Of a DNA stretch of 64,000 nt, positions 33,935-42,635 are shown piece by piece. Made by a program: the position numbers and the translations under genes. The first letter of the stretch is position 1; every line of letters starts with the position of its first letter. Below the pieces are notes generated by a model, which was not told where the DNA came from, ran no database searches, and was given only the letters and a program-made list of their open reading frames with translations. Location: contig JAJVII010000060.1 of the NCBI GenBank assembly GCA_022072085.1, forward strand, positions 1 to 64,000, read 5' to 3'. The DNA comes from Phycisphaerae bacterium (GTDB lineage Bacteria; Planctomycetota; Phycisphaerae; JAJVII01).

Positions 33935-36076
33935 ATGCCGCCACGGACACTCACCGGCGAATCGCACTCCGCCGCCGGGTTCTGCGCCCACTGCAACACA
34001 CCCGTGCGGCGCGGCCTGTTCTTCCGGCCCGTTCAGCGCGGCGACGACCTGTTCTGCTGCTACGGCTGCGCGGTCGCGTCGCTGATCGTCGGCCAGACCG
34101 GCGAAGGCGGCCGGGCGTCGTGGCTGCTGGCGCGGTTCGCCTTCGGCGTCTTCCTGGCGATGAACGTCATGCTTTTCTCCGCGCTGCTCTACTGGCCCGA
34201 GGCATCGGGCCTGCCGCGGGAATACGTCCCGGCGATCCGCAAACTCGTCTTCGGCCTGGCGACGCCCGCGATGGTCGTGCTGGTCTGGCCCTTCGTCCGC
34301 AACACCGTCGCCCAACTCCGCCGCGGCAGGGCGGGCATGGACAGCCTGATCGCCGTCGGCTCGCTGGCGGCCTACGGCTACTCGACCTGGTCGGTCTTCG
34401 GCGGCGGCGGGCAGATTTACTTCGAGACCGCCACCATGCTGCTCGTGCTGGTGACCCTCGGCAAGTTCCTGGAGGCCTCCGCGCGGGCCCGCACCGCCGA
34501 CGCGATCGAGCGGTTGACCAGCCGAACGGCCTCGGTGGCCCATCGCCTCGACGCCGCGGGCCAGCCGCAGGACATCGCCCCGGCCGACCTCTCGCCCGGC
34601 GACCGCATCCGCGTGCTGGTCGGCGAGTGCCTGCCGGCGGACGGGCGACTCGTCGCCGGCGCGACTGAACTGGACGAGTCGATCCTGACCGGCGAGTCGC
34701 GGCCGGTGTCCGCCGAGGTCGGCCGACTCGTCCTAGCCGGCTCGACGAACCTGGGCGCGCCGGTCGAAGTCGAAGTGACCACGGTCGGCGCCGACACCGT
34801 CGCCCGGCAGATCGAGCGGATGATGGACATCGCCCGGGCCAGCCGACCGGCCATCGCCCGGCTGACCGACCGCATCACCGAGTGGTTCACCCCCGCGGTG
34901 GTCGTGACCGCGACCGCGGGCGGGGCGTGGTGGTGGGTCCACGCCGACCCGGTCAGCGCCCTGCGGGTCTGGCTGGCGGTGCTGGTCGTTGCCTGCCCCT
35001 GCGCGCTGGGCATCGCGATCCCCGTCGCCGGCAGCGTCGCGCTGGGCTGGGCGGCTGCTCGCGGCCTGCTGGTGCGTTCCATCGAGTTGTTCGAGGGGAT
35101 CGGACGCGTCCGTACCGCCTGCTTCGACAAGACCGGCACGCTGACGCGCGGCTGCGTGTCGCTGACGGCGACGCAGGTCTTCGCGGGCAGCCCGGCGAAC
35201 GGAGCCGAGGCCCGGGCCCTGGCCGCGGCCGTCGAGGCCCATTCCGAGCACCCCTTGGCCCGCGCCTTCTCCTCCGGCGATGTGGCGCAGCCGCCCCCGG
35301 CTGCGCGCTGCGACTTCCGCGTCGCTGACGTGCAGGTCATTCGCGGCGGCGGCCTTGCCGCCCGCGAGACCGCCCGCGGCTGGGACCTGCTGCTGGGCAG
35401 CCGATCGATGCTGTCGGCCCGCGGCGTGGCGACCGACGCCGTCGTGGGGCAGGGCGGCGACGAGGGCATCGAGGTCCTGCTGGCGATTGACGGGGCGCTG
35501 TCTGCGAGGTTCCTGCTGGCCGACGAGCCGCGGCCGGAGTCGGCGGCCGCCGTCGCGTCGCTTCGGGCTGCGGGCGTGAATGTGGTCCTGCTCAGCGGCG
35601 ACCGCACGGGCGTCTGCCGGTCGCTGGCCGGGCGCGTCGGCATCGACGAGGTCCACGGCGACCTTCCGCCCGGCGGCAAGCTGGCCGAGATGGAACGCAT
35701 CCGCGCGGCAGGCGGCGGGCCTATCGCGATGATCGGCGACGGCATCAACGACGCGCCGGCGCTCGGCGGGGCGGACCTGGCGATCGCGGTCAACTCGGCC
35801 CGCGACCTGCTGCGGCTGAACGCCGACGTCTGCCTGGTCAGCGAGGATCTTCGACTGGTCCCGGCGCTGGTGCGGCTGGGCCGGAGGACGCGTCGGGTCA
35901 TGCGAGAGAATCTCGCGTGGGCGTTTGCCTACAACATCGCGGCGATTCCGGTGGCGTTGAGCGGCTGGCTGCACCCGTTGGTGGCGGCCGGGGCGATGGT
36001 GCTCTCCAGCCTGATGGTGGTGGCCAACTCGATGCGACTGGCCCGGAGTTCGCACCGCGGGGCGGAAGGCCTATAA
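33935..36076 (+). CDS. ccoI: Copper-exporting P1B-type ATPase for oxidase assembly
   Basis: 713 residues. The N-terminus has Cys17-x2-Cys20 (CAHC) and CCYGC (FCCYGCAVA), the Cys-rich metal-binding module typical of CcoI/FixI-type pumps. Core motifs: LTGES, the channel CPCALG (354-359), the phosphorylated Asp398 in DKTGTLT, HSEHPLA, and MIGDGINDAPAL. Position between the TauE-like protein and ccoS supports delivery of copper to the cbb3 oxidase rather than general detoxification. Confidence 0.94.
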   Translation: MPPRTLTGESHSAAGFCAHCNTPVRRGLFFRPVQRGDDLFCCYGCAVASLIVGQTGEGGRASWLLARFAFGVFLAMNVMLFSALLYWPEASGLPREYVPAIRKLVFGLATPAMVVLVWPFVRNTVAQLRRGRAGMDSLIAVGSLAAYGYSTWSVFGGGGQIYFETATMLLVLVTLGKFLEASARARTADAIERLTSRTASVAHRLDAAGQPQDIAPADLSPGDRIRVLVGECLPADGRLVAGATELDESILTGESRPVSAEVGRLVLAGSTNLGAPVEVEVTTVGADTVARQIERMMDIARASRPAIARLTDRITEWFTPAVVVTATAGGAWWWVHADPVSALRVWLAVLVVACPCALGIAIPVAGSVALGWAAARGLLVRSIELFEGIGRVRTACFDKTGTLTRGCVSLTATQVFAGSPANGAEARALAAAVEAHSEHPLARAFSSGDVAQPPPAARCDFRVADVQVIRGGGLAARETARGWDLLLGSRSMLSARGVATDAVVGQGGDEGIEVLLAIDGALSARFLLADEPRPESAAAVASLRAAGVNVVLLSGDRTGVCRSLAGRVGIDEVHGDLPPGGKLAEMERIRAAGGGPIAMIGDGINDAPALGGADLAIAVNSARDLLRLNADVCLVSEDLRLVPALVRLGRRTRRVMRENLAWAFAYNIAAIPVALSGWLHPLVAAGAMVLSSLMVVANSMRLARSSHRGAEGL

Positions 36077-36098
36077 TGGGCGGGAAGGAGGGTGCAAC

Positions 36099-36311
36099 AT
36101 GCTCGGCGTCGGCGGAGCGACAATCACGGTCATCCTGTTTACCGCGGCGGTGCTGATGGGGCTGGCGGCGTGGTGCTTCTTCCTGCTGGCTACCCGCGGC
36201 GGGCAGATGAGGAACCTGAACGAGGTGGCCAATCGCCAACTTCAACTCGAGGATTTCGAGACGACCGACGACTACGAGAAAGGCAGCGGAGGATCGAATG
36301 GCCGACAGTGA
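36099..36311 (+). CDS. ccoS: cbb3 oxidase assembly protein CcoS
   Basis: 70 residues, ATG at 36099, 22 bases after ccoI. One membrane helix (ITVILFTAAVLMGLAAWCFFLLA) is followed by TRGGQMRNLNEVANRQLQLED, which matches the CcoS/FixS pattern (AxWxFFWAVRSGQFDDLDTPA-x-RIL-x-DD). The C-terminal extension (TTDDYEKGSGGSNGRQ) is longer than usual. The last 14 bases overlap the next gene. Confidence 0.85.
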   Translation: MLGVGGATITVILFTAAVLMGLAAWCFFLLATRGGQMRNLNEVANRQLQLEDFETTDDYEKGSGGSNGRQ

Positions 36312-36630
36312 CGCGAAAGACCAGGCGGCGGGCGAAGCGGCTGCGGATCGGCCACAGGGCGAACCGGCGGCCAATGCGTCGGCCGAGGCGGCTGCAGCGG
36401 CCACGGAGCCCGAGCAGAGCCGGCGCGACGAGCAGCACAACTACTACTACGCGACCGCTGAGATCACCGAGCGCAGCGGCATCTTCCCCAAGTGGATGAT
36501 GGCCGTCGTCGCGTTCTTCGTCATCTTCGCGGTCGTCTACGTCATGCGATACTGGCACGGCGCCAATGACATCGAGCCCCCGCGCGTGCAGCATTCCCAG
36601 CAGGCGCCGGCGTCTGAGAGCGGACAATAG
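36298..36630 (+). CDS. Small membrane protein resembling the CcoP N-terminal anchor
   Basis: 110 residues, start overlapping ccoS by 14 bases. The first 45 residues are Ala/Glu/Asp-rich and likely disordered. Then YYYATAEITERSGIFPKWMMAVVAFFVIFAVVYVMRYW resembles the N-terminus of CcoP (DGIxExNNPLPxWW, a helix, GYLxxYP), but no haem motif follows. Because two haem domains are fused to CcoO here, this gene may be the detached CcoP anchor. That is a structural inference from a short segment; it could also be an unrelated single-helix subunit. Confidence 0.65.
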   Translation: MADSDAKDQAAGEAAADRPQGEPAANASAEAAAAATEPEQSRRDEQHNYYYATAEITERSGIFPKWMMAVVAFFVIFAVVYVMRYWHGANDIEPPRVQHSQQAPASESGQ

Positions 36631-36666
36631 CGAGCCCCGGGTCGCTGAATTGACCAGGCCGGGCTG

Positions 36667-37341
36667 CTACTTCTTGTTGTGCTCGAATGTGAACGCCGAG
36701 GGGCAGAGGTCCGACAGGCTGCACGCGTTACAGTCCGGCTTGCGGGCGTCACAGACACGGCGTCCGTGCTGGATCAGCGCGTGGGCCAGGAATATCCACT
36801 CTTTCCGAGCCACCACGTCCATCAGGTTGCGCTCGACCTTCTCGGGATCCTGCTGATCCTTGCCGGTCAGCGCCATGCGCCGAGCCAGTCGCCCGACGTG
36901 CGTATCGACGACCACGCCGACCGCGTCGCCGAACGCGACGCCGAGGATCACGTTGGCCGTCTTGCGTCCGACGCCGGCCAGTCGAGTCAGTTCCTCCATC
37001 GTGCGGGGGACCTGGCTGCCGTGCCGGCTGACGATGTCGCGGCAGGCGTTCTGGATCGACCGGGCCTTGTTGCGGTAGAAGCCGGTCGAGCGGACGGCCT
37101 CCTCGAGGTCGGCGATGTCCGCGTCAGCGAAGGCCTTCGCGTCGGGGAACCGCGCAAACAACGATGGGGTCACTTTGTTCACCCGCTCGTCGGTACACTG
37201 AGCCGACAGAATCGTCGCGACCAGCAACTGGAGCGGATTGACGTGGTCGAGCGAGCACTCGGCGTCGGGGTAGAGCCGGTGCAGGCTGCGGACAATCCGG
37301 GCGGCTCGGGCCTTGAGTTGCGACTTGCTTTCACGGGGCAC
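36667..37341 (-). CDS. nth: Endonuclease III
   Basis: 224 residues from a GTG at 37341. DNA glycosylase/AP lyase of base excision repair. Helix-hairpin-helix with catalytic Lys: LAGVGRKTANVIL; catalytic Asp in VDTHVGRLARR; the [4Fe-4S] cluster Cys-x6-Cys-x2-Cys-x5-Cys (CDARKPDCNACSLSDLC) at the C-terminus. STGFYRNKA is also conserved. Standard length. Three bases separate it from the next gene upstream. Confidence 0.96.
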   Translation of the reverse strand: MPRESKSQLKARAARIVRSLHRLYPDAECSLDHVNPLQLLVATILSAQCTDERVNKVTPSLFARFPDAKAFADADIADLEEAVRSTGFYRNKARSIQNACRDIVSRHGSQVPRTMEELTRLAGVGRKTANVILGVAFGDAVGVVVDTHVGRLARRMALTGKDQQDPEKVERNLMDVVARKEWIFLAHALIQHGRRVCDARKPDCNACSLSDLCPSAFTFEHNKK

Positions 37342-37344
37342 GGT

Positions 37345-37818
37345 TCACCTCGTAACGCCGAGGGCTTCGACCAGTGAGAGCAGGCCCAGTCCGCCGGCGA
37401 CGACCGACTGGAGCCAGACGGCCCGGGCGTGCAGTTTCTCGAACGGCTCGGCGTGCGGGTTGGGACCCTGGCCTCGGAACGCGTTGCGAAGCTGCCGCTC
37501 GCGGGCAGCCGACGGGATCGCCCATGTCGCGGCTGCCAGGGCGACGGCCAGCGTGGCGCCGAGCACGGCCAGCCGTGCCCAGGCGACCCAGTTGGCGTTG
37601 CGGACCAGGGTCCAAGCGGCCCACGCGACCAGCGGCGGCATGCAGGCGTAGCTCAGCCGCGACATGGCTGCGAGGCAATGTCCGATCAGGTCGCCGGCTT
37701 CGCCGCCGGCGTGGCGGAAGAGGATCACCGCGGCGATGATCAGGTAGACCAGCGAGCCGAGCCAGACGATCAGCGACAGCGATGCCAGCCAGCGAAGGAT
37801 GAATTCGATCAGCGTCAC
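37345..37818 (-). CDS. DUF4149-like membrane protein
   Basis: 157 residues from a GTG at 37818 that overlaps the moaE stop (GTGA). Four hydrophobic helices; WLGSLVYLIIAAVILF near the start and a central RQLRNAFRGQGPNPHAEPFEKLHARAVWLQ loop with a conserved FxxLH resemble DUF4149/TMEM205 proteins. The function is not established. It is probably co-transcribed with moaE and nth. Confidence 0.7.
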   Translation of the reverse strand: MTLIEFILRWLASLSLIVWLGSLVYLIIAAVILFRHAGGEAGDLIGHCLAAMSRLSYACMPPLVAWAAWTLVRNANWVAWARLAVLGATLAVALAAATWAIPSAARERQLRNAFRGQGPNPHAEPFEKLHARAVWLQSVVAGGLGLLSLVEALGVTR

Positions 37819-38273
37819 GGCGTTTGCGTTCTCCTGCGTGCGCCGTCGGTTGGGGCGGGGTGCACCCAGCGGCCGGCCGACGGATCGGCGAAGACCTCTT
37901 TCTTCCAGATCGGGACGGCCTGCTTGACCCGGTCGATGCAGAACCGGGCTGCGTCGAACGCGGCGGCGCGATGGGCGGCCGCCACTACGATGACGATCGA
38001 CGTCTCGCCGACCGCGAGTCGGCCGAGGCGGTGCACGACGGCGATCGCGGCCACGGCGAACCGGGCCATCGCTTCGGCGCGGACGGACTCCAGTTCCGAC
38101 AGGGCCATCGACTCGTAGGCTTCGTACTCCAGCGCCAGCAGCGGCCCGGCGGCCGGGTCGGTCTCGGCCCGCACGTCGCCGCTGAACGTAACGACCGCGC
38201 CGCAGTCGGGCGGCTGCCCGAGTGCGGCGGCGACGGACGCGGCGTTGATCGGATCACGGGTCAGTCGGATCAT
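37815..38273 (-). CDS. moaE: Molybdopterin synthase catalytic subunit MoaE
   Basis: 152 residues from the ATG at 38273 (a TTG two codons earlier, at 38279, also fits). It transfers sulfur from MoaD thiocarboxylate to precursor Z. Motifs: GAVVTFSGDVR, LEYEAYESMA, VHRLGRLAVGETSIVIVVAAAHR and the active-site Lys in VPIWKKEVF. Adjacent to moaD. It makes molybdopterin for molybdenum or tungsten enzymes, none of which are in view. Confidence 0.93.
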   Translation of the reverse strand: MIRLTRDPINAASVAAALGQPPDCGAVVTFSGDVRAETDPAAGPLLALEYEAYESMALSELESVRAEAMARFAVAAIAVVHRLGRLAVGETSIVIVVAAAHRAAAFDAARFCIDRVKQAVPIWKKEVFADPSAGRWVHPAPTDGARRRTQTP

Positions 38274-38275
38274 GC

Positions 38276-38521
38276 TCAACCCCCGCTCACCGGCGGGATC
38301 AGCGCGACCTCGTCGCCGTCGCTCAGGACGGTGGCCGCTGACGCGTAGGTTCGGTTGACCGCGAGCATCAGGCTGCCGCGGCGGTCCGCCAGCGCCGGCA
38401 GGTCGGCGGACAGGAGGGCGATCAGGTCACCTGCGGTCGCGCCCTCGGGAAGGTCCAGCACCCGCTCGCGGACACCGGCTAGGTCGGTCATGGCGGCGAA
38501 GAAAAGTACGCGCACCTTCAT
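38276..38521 (-). CDS. moaD: Molybdopterin synthase sulfur carrier MoaD
   Basis: 81 residues of ubiquitin-like fold. Starts MKVRVLFFAAMTDLAGV, ends ALIPPVSGG; the terminal Gly-Gly is the thiocarboxylated end. The stop is two bases from the moaE start, so they are translated together. Confidence 0.93.
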   Translation of the reverse strand: MKVRVLFFAAMTDLAGVRERVLDLPEGATAGDLIALLSADLPALADRRGSLMLAVNRTYASAATVLSDGDEVALIPPVSGG

Positions 38522-38522
38522 C

Positions 38523-39089
38523 TCATCGCGCCCATACGGTGTATTCGAAGCCGTTGCCTACCGGGACCGTCAGGCTGACCATGTGCGGGTCGTTGCGAAT
38601 GGTCGGGAGGTAGTCCCCGAACCTGGCTTCGTCGTGCGTGGTCAGGTTGTCGGTCAGGATCACGGCGCGGTCGGCGAGTTTGTCGCGGAACGCCTGGAAG
38701 TAGGCCAGGCTGTCCTCCTTCACCGCGTCGACGAAGACCATGTCGAAGGGACCGTGGACTTCACCCAGTACGTCCTGGGCCGGCCCGCATCGCTGATCGA
38801 CGACGCCGCCCAGGCCAGCCATGCGGAAGTGCTCGCCGCTGATCTTCACCTTACGCGGGTCGGCGTCGATGGTGGTCAGTCGGCCGCCGTTCACCTTGGC
38901 CGCCGCCGCCAGGTGCAGCCCGCTGAAACCGTAGCTCGTGCCGATCTCCAGGATGTTGCGGGCGCCGACGGCGATGGCCGTCGCGAAGAGGAACCGCCCG
39001 CCGTCGCGCGGCACGTTCCACGCGTCCTTGCTGTGCTCCTCGCAGAAGTCCCAGACCTTCTCGATGGCTGATTCGTGTTCGTGCAGCAT
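38523..39089 (-). CDS. O-methyltransferase family 3 protein
   Basis: 188 residues. SAM-binding motif ILEIGTSYGFSGLHLA, then LTTIDADPRKVKI and FDMVFVDAVKEDSLAYFQAF, as in caffeoyl-CoA/catechol-type O-methyltransferases. The Asp of VFVDA and the following DNLTTHDEARFG are expected metal ligands. The natural acceptor is unknown. Located one base upstream of moaD in the operon. Confidence 0.88.
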   Translation of the reverse strand: MLHEHESAIEKVWDFCEEHSKDAWNVPRDGGRFLFATAIAVGARNILEIGTSYGFSGLHLAAAAKVNGGRLTTIDADPRKVKISGEHFRMAGLGGVVDQRCGPAQDVLGEVHGPFDMVFVDAVKEDSLAYFQAFRDKLADRAVILTDNLTTHDEARFGDYLPTIRNDPHMVSLTVPVGNGFEYTVWAR

Positions 39090-39108
39090 GGGTCACTCCA
39101 GGTTGTGG

Positions 39109-40263
39109 TCAGCCGATGCCAATGGGTTTGTGGCCGGGGGCGTTGGCGGCGTTGCGGCCCTGCTGGTCGGGCTGGCCGATCGCCCGCGGCGGAGGCTTGG
39201 TGAGATTACGGACAGTGATCTGCCCGGCCAGGTTGCGGACCATTTCGCTGAAGGCCTGACCGGTCCGCTCGTGCTCGAACAGCCGCTCGGGACGGCCCTC
39301 GTCGCCGGCGGCGCGGATCACGCCGTTGATCGGAATCTCGCCGAGGAACGGGACGTTCAACCGGTCGGCCGACTGTTTCGCGCCGCCGCGGCCGAAGATG
39401 TCGTCTTCCTTGCCGCAGTGCGGGCAGGCGTAGTAGCTCATGTTCTCGACCATGCCCAGGCACTCGACGCCGACGTCGCGGAACATGCGCACGGCCCGGC
39501 GGGCGTCGATGAGGGCAACCTCCTGCGGCGTGCAGACGACGACCGCGCCGGTCAGCGGGACCGATTGGGCCAGCGTGAGCGGCACGTCGCCGGTTCCGGG
39601 GGGCAGGTCGATCACCAGGTAGTCCAGTTCGCCCCAGTCCACCTGGCCGAGGAACTGCCGCATCACGCCGTGAACCATCGGCCCGCGCCAGATCAGCGCC
39701 TTGTCCGGGTCGATCATGAAGCCTATGGAGATGACCTTCAGCACACTCTGCGAGCCGGGCAGCCGCCACTCGATGGGCAGAATCCTTTCGTTCTTCACGC
39801 GCGGCTGGGCGTCGCCCAGGCCGAGCATCGTCGGGATGCTGGGCCCGTAGATGTCGCCGTCGAGCAGGCCGACCGTTGCCCCGTCGCGCAGCAGGCCGAC
39901 GGCGGCGGCCACCGCAACGGTGCTCTTGCCCACGCCGCCCTTGCCGGCGCCGACAGCCAGGACGTTCTTCACGCCGGGCAGGGCGTCGGCGAGCGGGCCG
40001 GAGGACGGCCGCACGCTGGCGGAAAATTCGACCATCACCTGGGTGACCCCGGCGACGCCGCGGACGGCACGCTCGACGTCCTTGCGGATGACGTCCTTGA
40101 GCGGGCAGGCGGGCGTGGTCAGCTCAATCTCGACGCGGACGGCGCCGTCGCAGACGGCGACGCTCTTGACCATCTTGAGCTTGACGATGTCCTGGTGGAG
40201 TTCGGGGTCCATGACGCCGCGCAGGGCGTCGGTGATCTGTTCCTTGATGCGCTCGTTGCTCAC
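39109..40263 (-). CDS. mrp: Mrp/ApbC-type iron-sulfur carrier ATPase
   Basis: 384 residues from a GTG at 40263, with GGAGG directly upstream. The N-terminal MIP18/DUF59 domain (VMDPELHQDIVKLKMVKSV) leads to a ParA-type ATPase: GAGKGGVGKST, DGDIYGPS, YLVIDLPPGTGD, and a Cys pair CPHC that holds the transferable [4Fe-4S] cluster at the dimer interface. The last 30 residues are an unusual polar extension. It likely serves the many Fe-S proteins of this genome. Confidence 0.94.
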   Translation of the reverse strand: MSNERIKEQITDALRGVMDPELHQDIVKLKMVKSVAVCDGAVRVEIELTTPACPLKDVIRKDVERAVRGVAGVTQVMVEFSASVRPSSGPLADALPGVKNVLAVGAGKGGVGKSTVAVAAAVGLLRDGATVGLLDGDIYGPSIPTMLGLGDAQPRVKNERILPIEWRLPGSQSVLKVISIGFMIDPDKALIWRGPMVHGVMRQFLGQVDWGELDYLVIDLPPGTGDVPLTLAQSVPLTGAVVVCTPQEVALIDARRAVRMFRDVGVECLGMVENMSYYACPHCGKEDDIFGRGGAKQSADRLNVPFLGEIPINGVIRAAGDEGRPERLFEHERTGQAFSEMVRNLAGQITVRNLTKPPPRAIGQPDQQGRNAANAPGHKPIGIG

Positions 40264-40571
40264 GTTACCTCCGCGGGCAGGGGTCGGGTTCGCCCAATTA
40301 TAGCGCCGCGTCAGTTGCCCGCCAGCGCAATCGCCGGGGCGGCCGGGCGATCGTGCCGCTCTGCATGGGCCTGTGTTGGCCTGCGAGAACCTGTATCTGA
40401 GGGGTGGCCGGAAACCGCGGGCGGGCCTGGAGTTCGGCCGGCTCGTCGGCCGAGCCCGGCCAATGCGATCTGACGCAATCGGCCGGGTCGCCTCGACCTG
40501 GGATCGACCAAATCGGCCTCGTCGGCCCTGCGCAAGCGGCCACCCCTTAGAACGCAAGCGGCCGCCGGGGG
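40264..40571. other. Intergenic region with -10 box for mrp
   Basis: No gene is visible. On the minus strand TATAAT (40302-40297) lies about 35 bases before the mrp start, without a clear -35. Near 40531-40563 the element CGCAAGCGGCC occurs twice as a direct repeat separated by CACCCCTTAGAA. No terminator with a T run was found for dsbD. Confidence 0.5.
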
Positions 40572-42539
40572 TCACTCGACTGGCGGCAGGCCGAGCTGCT
40601 TGCGGACAGGGGCAACGGCTTTGATCAGGCCGTCGGGGCTGTTGTAGAAGTCGACGGGGAAGAAGATTTTCACGACCTCGCCCTTGCCGTCCAGGAAGAC
40701 CAGCGCGGGCTCGCCGGTGAGCTTGTACTTGTCCTTCAACTCGCGGCCCATTGAGAGCGACGTGTTCACCTCGACGGGCAGGATGCCGGCCAGCGCCTTG
40801 GCCGCCTGGCCGGTCGGCCAGACGTCGCGCTTCATGATGTTGCAGTTGCCGCAACTGGCGGTGACCATGTCCAGCATGACGGGCTTGCCCTCGCTGCGGG
40901 CCTGCTCCAGAAGCTGCGGCGAATACTCGTGCCACTGCGTGCCGCCGCGAACCATCGCGCCGCCGGACTTCTCCGCCGGCCAGCAGAACGCGATCAGTGC
41001 GATCGTCCCGCCCAGCGCGACCAGCCGCGGCAGCCAGAGGACGCCGGTTGGCGTGGTGAGCTTCCTGCGCTTGAAGACCCCGGCGGCCAGCCACAGCGCC
41101 GCCGACAGGCCGACGCTCGCCCAGATCGCGTAGAGGAACCGGTGCGGCTGGAGTCCCGACAGGACGCTGACGCCCAGGCCCAGCAGCACGAAGCCCAGGG
41201 CCATCTTGACCAGCTCGGTCCATCGGCCGGAGCGAGGGGTGCGTTCCAGCAGGCCAGGGGCGGCGGTCAGGAGCAGGTAGGGGGCCGCCATCCCGATGCC
41301 CATGCCGGCAAAGACGGCGACGCCCACCGCGGTCGGCAGCAGGGCGATCAGCCCGAGCATCGCGCCGATGACCGGGCCGGTGCAGGGGGTCGAGAGGATG
41401 GCCGCCAGGGTGCCCATCAGCAGCGCCCCGCCCAGTCCGCTTCGCCCGCCACTGAGTTTGGCGATCGAGCCGGGCAGTTGCACCGGGTAGACGCCGAACA
41501 TGCCCAGCGCCATCGCGACGATGAACAGGCCCAGGCCGAAGACGACGGGTTGGAAGTTGAACACTTCGCTGAAGTTGGCTGTCCCCAGCACGACCAGCAC
41601 GCCCAGCACGGTGAAGACGCCGACCAGCCCGGCCGAGAAGGCCACGCCGGCCAGCAGGATGCCGCCGCGCCTGCCGCCGCCAGCCGACTGCTTCTGCGAC
41701 TGGTGGAGGAAGAATCCGACCGTCAGCGGAATGACCGGCAGCACGCAGGGGGTCAGGTTGAGCAGCAGCCCCACCGGGACCGACAGCAGCAACGCCAGCA
41801 GCCAGTTCTCGCCGGTCAGCGTGTAGCCGAGGATCGTGAAGGTCCGGTTCGACGGAGTCGCGGCGGCGGGCGCGGGCGTCGGCGCGCCGGTCGGCGGGGT
41901 CGCTTGGCCGCCCGGCCAACCCGCGGTGACGTAAGGCGCGAACAGGTCCGCGTGCTCCTGCGTTACGGCGGCGCCGGCTGGGCGGATCGGCAGCATCAGG
42001 TCGAACTGCGGGTGATCGCCGAAGCTGACGAAGCAGGTCACGTTGTTGCAGATTTCGAAGTTGGCGTTGATACGAAGCTTCAGATCGCCCGGAGACAGGG
42101 CCTTGTCGGCGCGGACCGCGACCACGGCGGCGAAGTCGCCGGTGAGTTCGCGAAAGTGGACGTTGTCGCGGAACGTTTCGTGGCCGGCGGGGTAGACGAT
42201 GGAGGAGAACTCGACGCCGGGCGTCGGCTCCGGCCGAAGGGTCAGCGGCGATCCGAGGACCGTGCCGTCTGGCAGGGCGGCGCGGTGGTCGTGAGCGTAG
42301 ACGTGCATGCCGTCAGCCAGCTTGAACGTCAGCGCCAGGTAGACCGTGTCGCCCGGTCGGACGGCGTCCTGGCTGGCGAGCAGCTCGACCGTGCCGGCCT
42401 TGTGGACGAACTTTGCGGGCGTGGACTCCGCCTGCGGCGCGACGGGGAAGCCGTCGGTGAAGTCATCGCCGGCAACCGGTCGGCCGGCGGCGAACAGGGT
42501 CGCGAGGATCAGGCAAGCGGTGCACAGGCGTGCTGTCAT
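40572..42539 (-). CDS. dsbD: DsbD-type thiol:disulfide interchange protein
   Basis: 655 residues; ATG at 42539. Signal peptide, then an N-terminal DsbD-alpha domain (about 50-230, with EICNNVTCFVS carrying the two redox Cys), a membrane domain of eight helices with NLTPCVLPVIPL and STPCTGPVIGA, and a C-terminal thioredoxin-like domain with CGNC at 563-566. It moves electrons from cytoplasmic thioredoxin to periplasmic targets. Many c-type haem sites in this window (11 CxxCH) need reduced Cys, which may explain its place here; that link is inference. Confidence 0.92.
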   Translation of the reverse strand: MTARLCTACLILATLFAAGRPVAGDDFTDGFPVAPQAESTPAKFVHKAGTVELLASQDAVRPGDTVYLALTFKLADGMHVYAHDHRAALPDGTVLGSPLTLRPEPTPGVEFSSIVYPAGHETFRDNVHFRELTGDFAAVVAVRADKALSPGDLKLRINANFEICNNVTCFVSFGDHPQFDLMLPIRPAGAAVTQEHADLFAPYVTAGWPGGQATPPTGAPTPAPAAATPSNRTFTILGYTLTGENWLLALLLSVPVGLLLNLTPCVLPVIPLTVGFFLHQSQKQSAGGGRRGGILLAGVAFSAGLVGVFTVLGVLVVLGTANFSEVFNFQPVVFGLGLFIVAMALGMFGVYPVQLPGSIAKLSGGRSGLGGALLMGTLAAILSTPCTGPVIGAMLGLIALLPTAVGVAVFAGMGIGMAAPYLLLTAAPGLLERTPRSGRWTELVKMALGFVLLGLGVSVLSGLQPHRFLYAIWASVGLSAALWLAAGVFKRRKLTTPTGVLWLPRLVALGGTIALIAFCWPAEKSGGAMVRGGTQWHEYSPQLLEQARSEGKPVMLDMVTASCGNCNIMKRDVWPTGQAAKALAGILPVEVNTSLSMGRELKDKYKLTGEPALVFLDGKGEVVKIFFPVDFYNSPDGLIKAVAPVRKQLGLPPVE

Positions 42540-42635
42540 GTCAACAGGTCTCCGTTGGCGTCTGCTCATCACTGCTAATTCTACTCCGTCCGACAAGTCG
42601 CGGCGAGGCGGTCTCAATCGCCCGCGGCGGTCGCT

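Noticed and set aside
40264-40571. tRNA or small RNA in the mrp-dsbD gap
   Set aside because: No cloverleaf, no T-loop GTTCRA in the right place and no terminator; only short direct repeats.
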